Part shown: positions 53,045-64,000 of the stretch, in pieces
How positions within the stretch are numbered: the stretch's first letter is position 1
Layout: each line of letters begins with the position of its first letter
Source of the DNA: Amorphochlora amoebiformis
Taxonomy: Eukaryota; Cercozoa; Chlorarachniophyceae
Reading direction: 5' to 3'
DNA: 64,000 nucleotides
Assembly: GCA_054601695.1 (NCBI GenBank)
Contig: BAAHQB010000124.1
Span: forward strand, 434,001-498,000
Translations under genes and position numbers: made by a program
Notes under the pieces: generated by a model
Databases searched by the model: none
What the model saw: only the letters and a program-made list of their open reading frames with translations
What the model was told of the DNA's origin: nothing

Positions 53045-53205
53045 CTGAAAGCCAGCTAGAATAAATCAATTTGGCTACATTTCTAAAAGCCAGCTAGATT
53101 AAATCAATTTGGCTACATTTCTAAAAGCCAGCTAGAATAAATCAATTTGGCTACATTTCTAAAAGCCAGCTAGAATAAATCAATTTGGCTACATTTCCAA
53201 CAAAC
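53045..53205 (+). repeat. 39-bp tandem repeat, 4 copies
   Basis: Unit AAAGCCAGCTAGAATAAATC followed by AATTTGGCTACATTTCTAA, nearly identical in four consecutive copies. One copy has AGATT for AGAAT. Confidence 0.95.
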
Positions 53206-53294
53206 GAAATTTAAAGATTCGAATAATGCGTAGTATTACGCGTGATAGACTTAGTCAGTTTTTTTCCGTTTATTAGAGCAATTTTTTTTTCCCG

Positions 53295-53334
<40 letters not shown>

Positions 53335-53338
53335 CAAG

Positions 53339-53454
53339 TTTGGGAACGCGACGTATCTAGAGACTCAAAGTAGAGACAAGGAAAAAAAAAAAGAATTAGT
53401 TAAAAATCTAGGATTTGAGGAAAGAAAAAGGGATCAGAAGACCGTGAGCAAATT
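53339..53454 (+). CDS. Single well-formed exon of an unidentified gene
   Basis: Bounded by TATTTCAAG and a GTATAT donor; 116 nt, phase 0 to phase 2. The only open frame reads FGNATYLETQSRDKEKKKEL then VKNLGFEERKRDQKTVSK, a charged helical segment. No flanking exons could be joined, so the gene is incomplete and of unknown function. Confidence 0.4.
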
Positions 53455-53504
53455 GTATATATGAATATATTTATGTACATATAATATATATATATATATA
53501 TACA

Positions 53505-53561
<57 letters not shown>

Positions 53562-53874
53562 ATATATAGATATATGTATATAATATACAAACAAAAGAAT
53601 ATAAAAATATATCCATATGTGTCCCAAAAAGTCCACACACATACGTACGTACATGACATACGTGTAGATGATACACAAATACGTACATCTATCTGGTTAC
53701 ACAGCTCTTCTTTCCTCAACTGGACGGTCACACCTTTCAATATACCTAAGAATCACAATTAGTTACACACGTGTCCTAGGCTACCATTTTCGCCCAAACC
53801 CAGACCTACAATCAGGGTTGGGTGAGCCGTGAGATTACGACTGCCCACAAGAACGATTTTAGTTGGGGTTGATG

Positions 53875-62356
<8,482 letters not shown>

Positions 62357-62426
62357 CGATTGGTCCGTGGATTTGCCTCGGTAGGGTTCGGCTCTTCTGT
62401 TGAGCCGAACACACGTAGCCGAAAAG

Positions 62427-62764
62427 ATGCTTCAAATATATGTAAAAATGCAGGTAAGGTATTTTCTCAACTTTAGGATGAAAACTTGTCGGATTAGTTT
62501 AGTGGCAGAATCTCACGTTGTGGCCGTGAAGGCCGGGGCTCGATTCCCCGATCCGACATTGCTATTTTTTTTTGCTTGTTTCAGAGGACTGTTGCACCTC
62601 AAAATGCAGGACAGGTATCAGACTTTCATCCGACAAATTTTTCAACCCCACGACACTCTCACAATCATATAAGCGAAATTATGGAAAAAGCGAGAGGTCT
62701 CGCTGACGTCTTTTTTTCCGGCAAGAAGACCTCTCAAACGAACTATCAAATGTCAGAATCCTAA
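62427..62764 (+). CDS. Small protein gene, 2 exons, with a tRNA gene in its intron
   Basis: Exons 62427-62453 (MLQIYVKMQ) and 62585-62764; intron 62454-62584 (131 nt) from GTAAGG to TTTTTTTTTGCTTGTTTCAG; 68 residues. The second exon reads RTVAPQNAGQVSDFHPTNFS, has His-rich PRHSHNHISE, a short helix (IMEKARGLADVFFSG) and a polar tail. Phase is 0 at the junction. The family is not recognised; the size and the final KKTSQTNYQMSES suggest a small soluble protein. It begins 70 bp from the carrier start codon in the opposite direction, so the two probably share a promoter region. Confidence 0.65.
62488..62558 (+). tRNA. tRNA-His (GTG), inside an intron
   Basis: A 71-nt cloverleaf. Acceptor GTCGGAT pairs with ATCCGAC, discriminator A. 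The D arm includes GTTTAGTGGCAGAAT. The anticodon stem TCACG/CGTGA encloses TTGTGGC with anticodon GTG at 62520-62522. The T arm is CGGGG-CTCGATT-CCCCG. B-box GGCTCGATTCC and A-box TAGTTTAGTGG are intact, and a T9 pol III terminator follows at 62565-62573. No G-1 is encoded, as in nuclear eukaryotic tRNA-His. The body closely resembles plant nuclear tRNA-His. Confidence 0.97.
62565..62573 (+). terminator. Pol III T-run, also the 3' splice-site pyrimidine tract
   Basis: Nine T residues seven bases after the tRNA 3' end. The same run is the pyrimidine tract of the host intron, whose acceptor CAG ends at 62584. Confidence 0.85.
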
Positions 62765-63048
62765 CGGTGTCCGAAACCTAACGTCGTCCTCCCAACCACT
62801 GGTTTCTACAGGCTAAATTAGAAAAATAGTGTCCTCTGGTTTGTACAGGCTAAATTAAAAAAAAAAGTGTCGGATCGGGGAATCGAGCCCCGGCCTTCAC
62901 GGCCACAACGTGAGATTCTACCACTAAACTAATCCGACAAATTGAATTATACCAAAATTTGCAGCGGTGAGATACTTAATTTGCCCGATGGGTTCCGTCA
63001 TGGTGACCAATGAAATCATACGATTCTGGGTTCGCGACCGGTGAGAGG
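62765..63048. other. Spacer with a second tRNA gene and a 36-bp duplication
   Basis: 62795-62866 holds two copies of CTGGTTTNTACAGGCTAAAT, each followed by an A-rich run and AGTGTC. The inverted tRNA-His is next to it. The remainder (62940-63048) is unique DNA with no protein gene seen. Confidence 0.6.
62868..62938 (-). tRNA. tRNA-His (GTG), inverted second copy
   Basis: 71 nt, identical to the copy at 62488-62558 except for one D-loop base (T in place of C, giving GTGGTAGAA). Anticodon GTG, discriminator A. A run of ten A (62857-62866) on the plus strand is a T10 pol III terminator on the transcribed strand. The two genes are tail to tail, 309 bp apart. Confidence 0.97.
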
Positions 63049-63177
63049 ATGTTTGCTGATTGGGAACATATGTAAAAGTGTGCACGACGGGCGAGAACAC
63101 GTAGACCATAAGGTTCCTGATTTTACAGCAGCGTATTATTTTCGCACACTGTCCAATCTATCGCAAAGAGCGATCAC
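63049..63177 (+). CDS. Start of a small gene of unknown function, partial
   Basis: Exons 63049-63071 (MFADWEH, phase 2) and 63129-63177 (SVLFSHTVQSIAKSDH), with a 57-nt intron (GTAAAA to ATTTTACAG). A possible third exon, 63230-63247 (NFSYLF), follows a TTTTTCTTAG acceptor. The remainder was not found. The frame is also open for 16 more codons if the donor at 63178 is not used. I recognise no family. Confidence 0.4.
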
Positions 63178-63289
63178 GTACAGCTTGGTGCATGTTTTTG
63201 GGTATTAAGTTTAAAAACTTTTTCTTAGAATTTTTCATACTTGTTTGTAAAAACTGAGACTGTTATACAACTATAGGTAACGTTTGTAT

Positions 63290-63370
<81 letters not shown>

Positions 63371-63540
63371 CATACATATGTGTGTATATATATATAGTGC
63401 TCCGAGCATATAATTCATTGATAATGTATGATACGCATAGATATACATAATTGTAATATACTAGATCGATATATCATGACTATGGTACGGAATATGTAAT
63501 ATTAGTATATATACATATATATATCATAGTTAATATACAC

Positions 63541-63581
<41 letters not shown>

Positions 63582-64000
63582 CTAGATATATATGTATATA
63601 TATATTATCTAGTATATATAATGTTATATGTATATCATAGTATGTATGTACCATATATATACTAATATTAGTATATATATGGTACATACATACTATGATA
63701 TACATATAACATTATATATACTAGATATAGTACTAGTGTATGTATATAATTATATATATATATATATTATATATATATATATATATATAATGTATACATA
63801 TATACATATATATATTTATGTATATTACATAGCCTACGGTTTATCGATGTAGTACGCAGTAGATAGTCTAGATACTGTATGAAAATTATCATAATTTTCA
63901 TATATATAACATATTAAAAATCGTTATACATGTATGATAATGTAAATTCAATATCAAACATTAGAACTGATTCAACTGAGTACAGCTAACACAACTAGAC
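63178..64000. other. Right edge: microsatellites and palindromic CTAG-rich DNA
   Basis: (CA)n and (TA)n at 63290-63395, then CTAG-rich DNA similar to the other spacers. It includes a 122-bp palindrome and a shorter imperfect one near 63875-63905 (TGAAAATTATCATAATTTTCA). No gene is supported. Confidence 0.6.
63606..63727. repeat. Perfect 122-bp palindrome with no spacer
   Basis: Centred between 63666 and 63667 (ACTAAT/ATTAGT). I checked both 61-bp arms base by base and they are exact reverse complements; pairing fails one base further out (63605 with 63728). The outer edges carry CTAG. Confidence 0.98.

Larger units (their letters stand above)
50290..53338. other. Spacer: CTAG/TACGTA-rich unique DNA, (GTAT)n and a 39-bp repeat
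   Basis: 50410-50545 is (TA)n. 50590-51150 and 51600-52400 are unique DNA rich in CTAG, TACGTA and TCTAGA words. 51180-51560 is (GTAT)n. 52500-52780 is unique DNA with a 35-codon open stretch (near 52557-52660) that I cannot support as an exon. 53040-53205 is a tandem repeat. No gene is supported. Confidence 0.55.

Noticed and set aside
62924-63109. Minus-strand 61-codon frame
   Set aside because: It overlaps the inverted tRNA-His and is antisense to a better-supported plus-strand exon. It has no motif.

Overview
This is nuclear DNA from a eukaryote, very probably a protist or alga that I cannot place further. The signs are intron-dense genes with GT-AG splice sites, a Ty1/copia LTR retrotransposon, TTAGGG-type telomere-like repeats, and a histidine tRNA with A73 and no encoded G-1 whose body resembles plant tRNA-His. 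Most of the window looks like junk because (TA)n arrays fill nearly every long intron. Almost all long open frames here are TA, GA or CT repeat artefacts. The real genes are strings of short exons (often 30-100 nt) between those arrays. I rebuilt them by eye from splice sites, reading phase and family motifs.

Left arm, 1-24.6 kb. A minus-strand CDT1-like replication-licensing gene (220-3810) is divergent from a small plus-strand coiled-coil gene (3837-4553). Candidate exons (6195-7961) follow, flanking a huge (GA)n-(GC)n block. Next is a plus-strand orphan gene of 16 micro-exons (8637-22221), one of whose introns holds a copia element (14067-17962) with identical LTRs, then a three-exon gene with a Ser-Ala-Ala-Gln repeat (22461-24550).

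Middle, 24.6-46 kb. A convergent spacer (CTAG-rich, with telomere-like arrays) leads to a complete 17-exon minus-strand transporter of the triose-phosphate/nucleotide-sugar (TPT, SLC35-like) family (27085-39869). It is divergent from a basic-protein gene (40032-40523). A second CTAG-rich spacer precedes a complete 11-exon VPS29 retromer gene (41806-45818, minus).

Right arm, 46-64 kb. A partial plus-strand gene resembling the Mpv17/PMP22 family starts at 45955, with further partial exons at 49937-50289 and 53339-53454. A complete 17-exon mitochondrial carrier of the carnitine/acylcarnitine type (53875-62356, minus) is divergent from a small two-exon gene (62427-62764) whose intron contains a tRNA-His gene. 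A second, inverted tRNA-His follows. The window ends with another small gene start and a perfect 122-bp palindrome.

The most unusual signal is a recurrent pattern I call exon-edge echoes. In at least a dozen places an exon end, with its splice site, has been copied one to six times into the adjacent intron, in several stages of decay. Copies of exon 3' ends lie downstream and carry donor sites. Copies of exon 5' ends lie upstream and carry acceptor sites. Telomere-like CCCTAA motifs also sit at many splice junctions.
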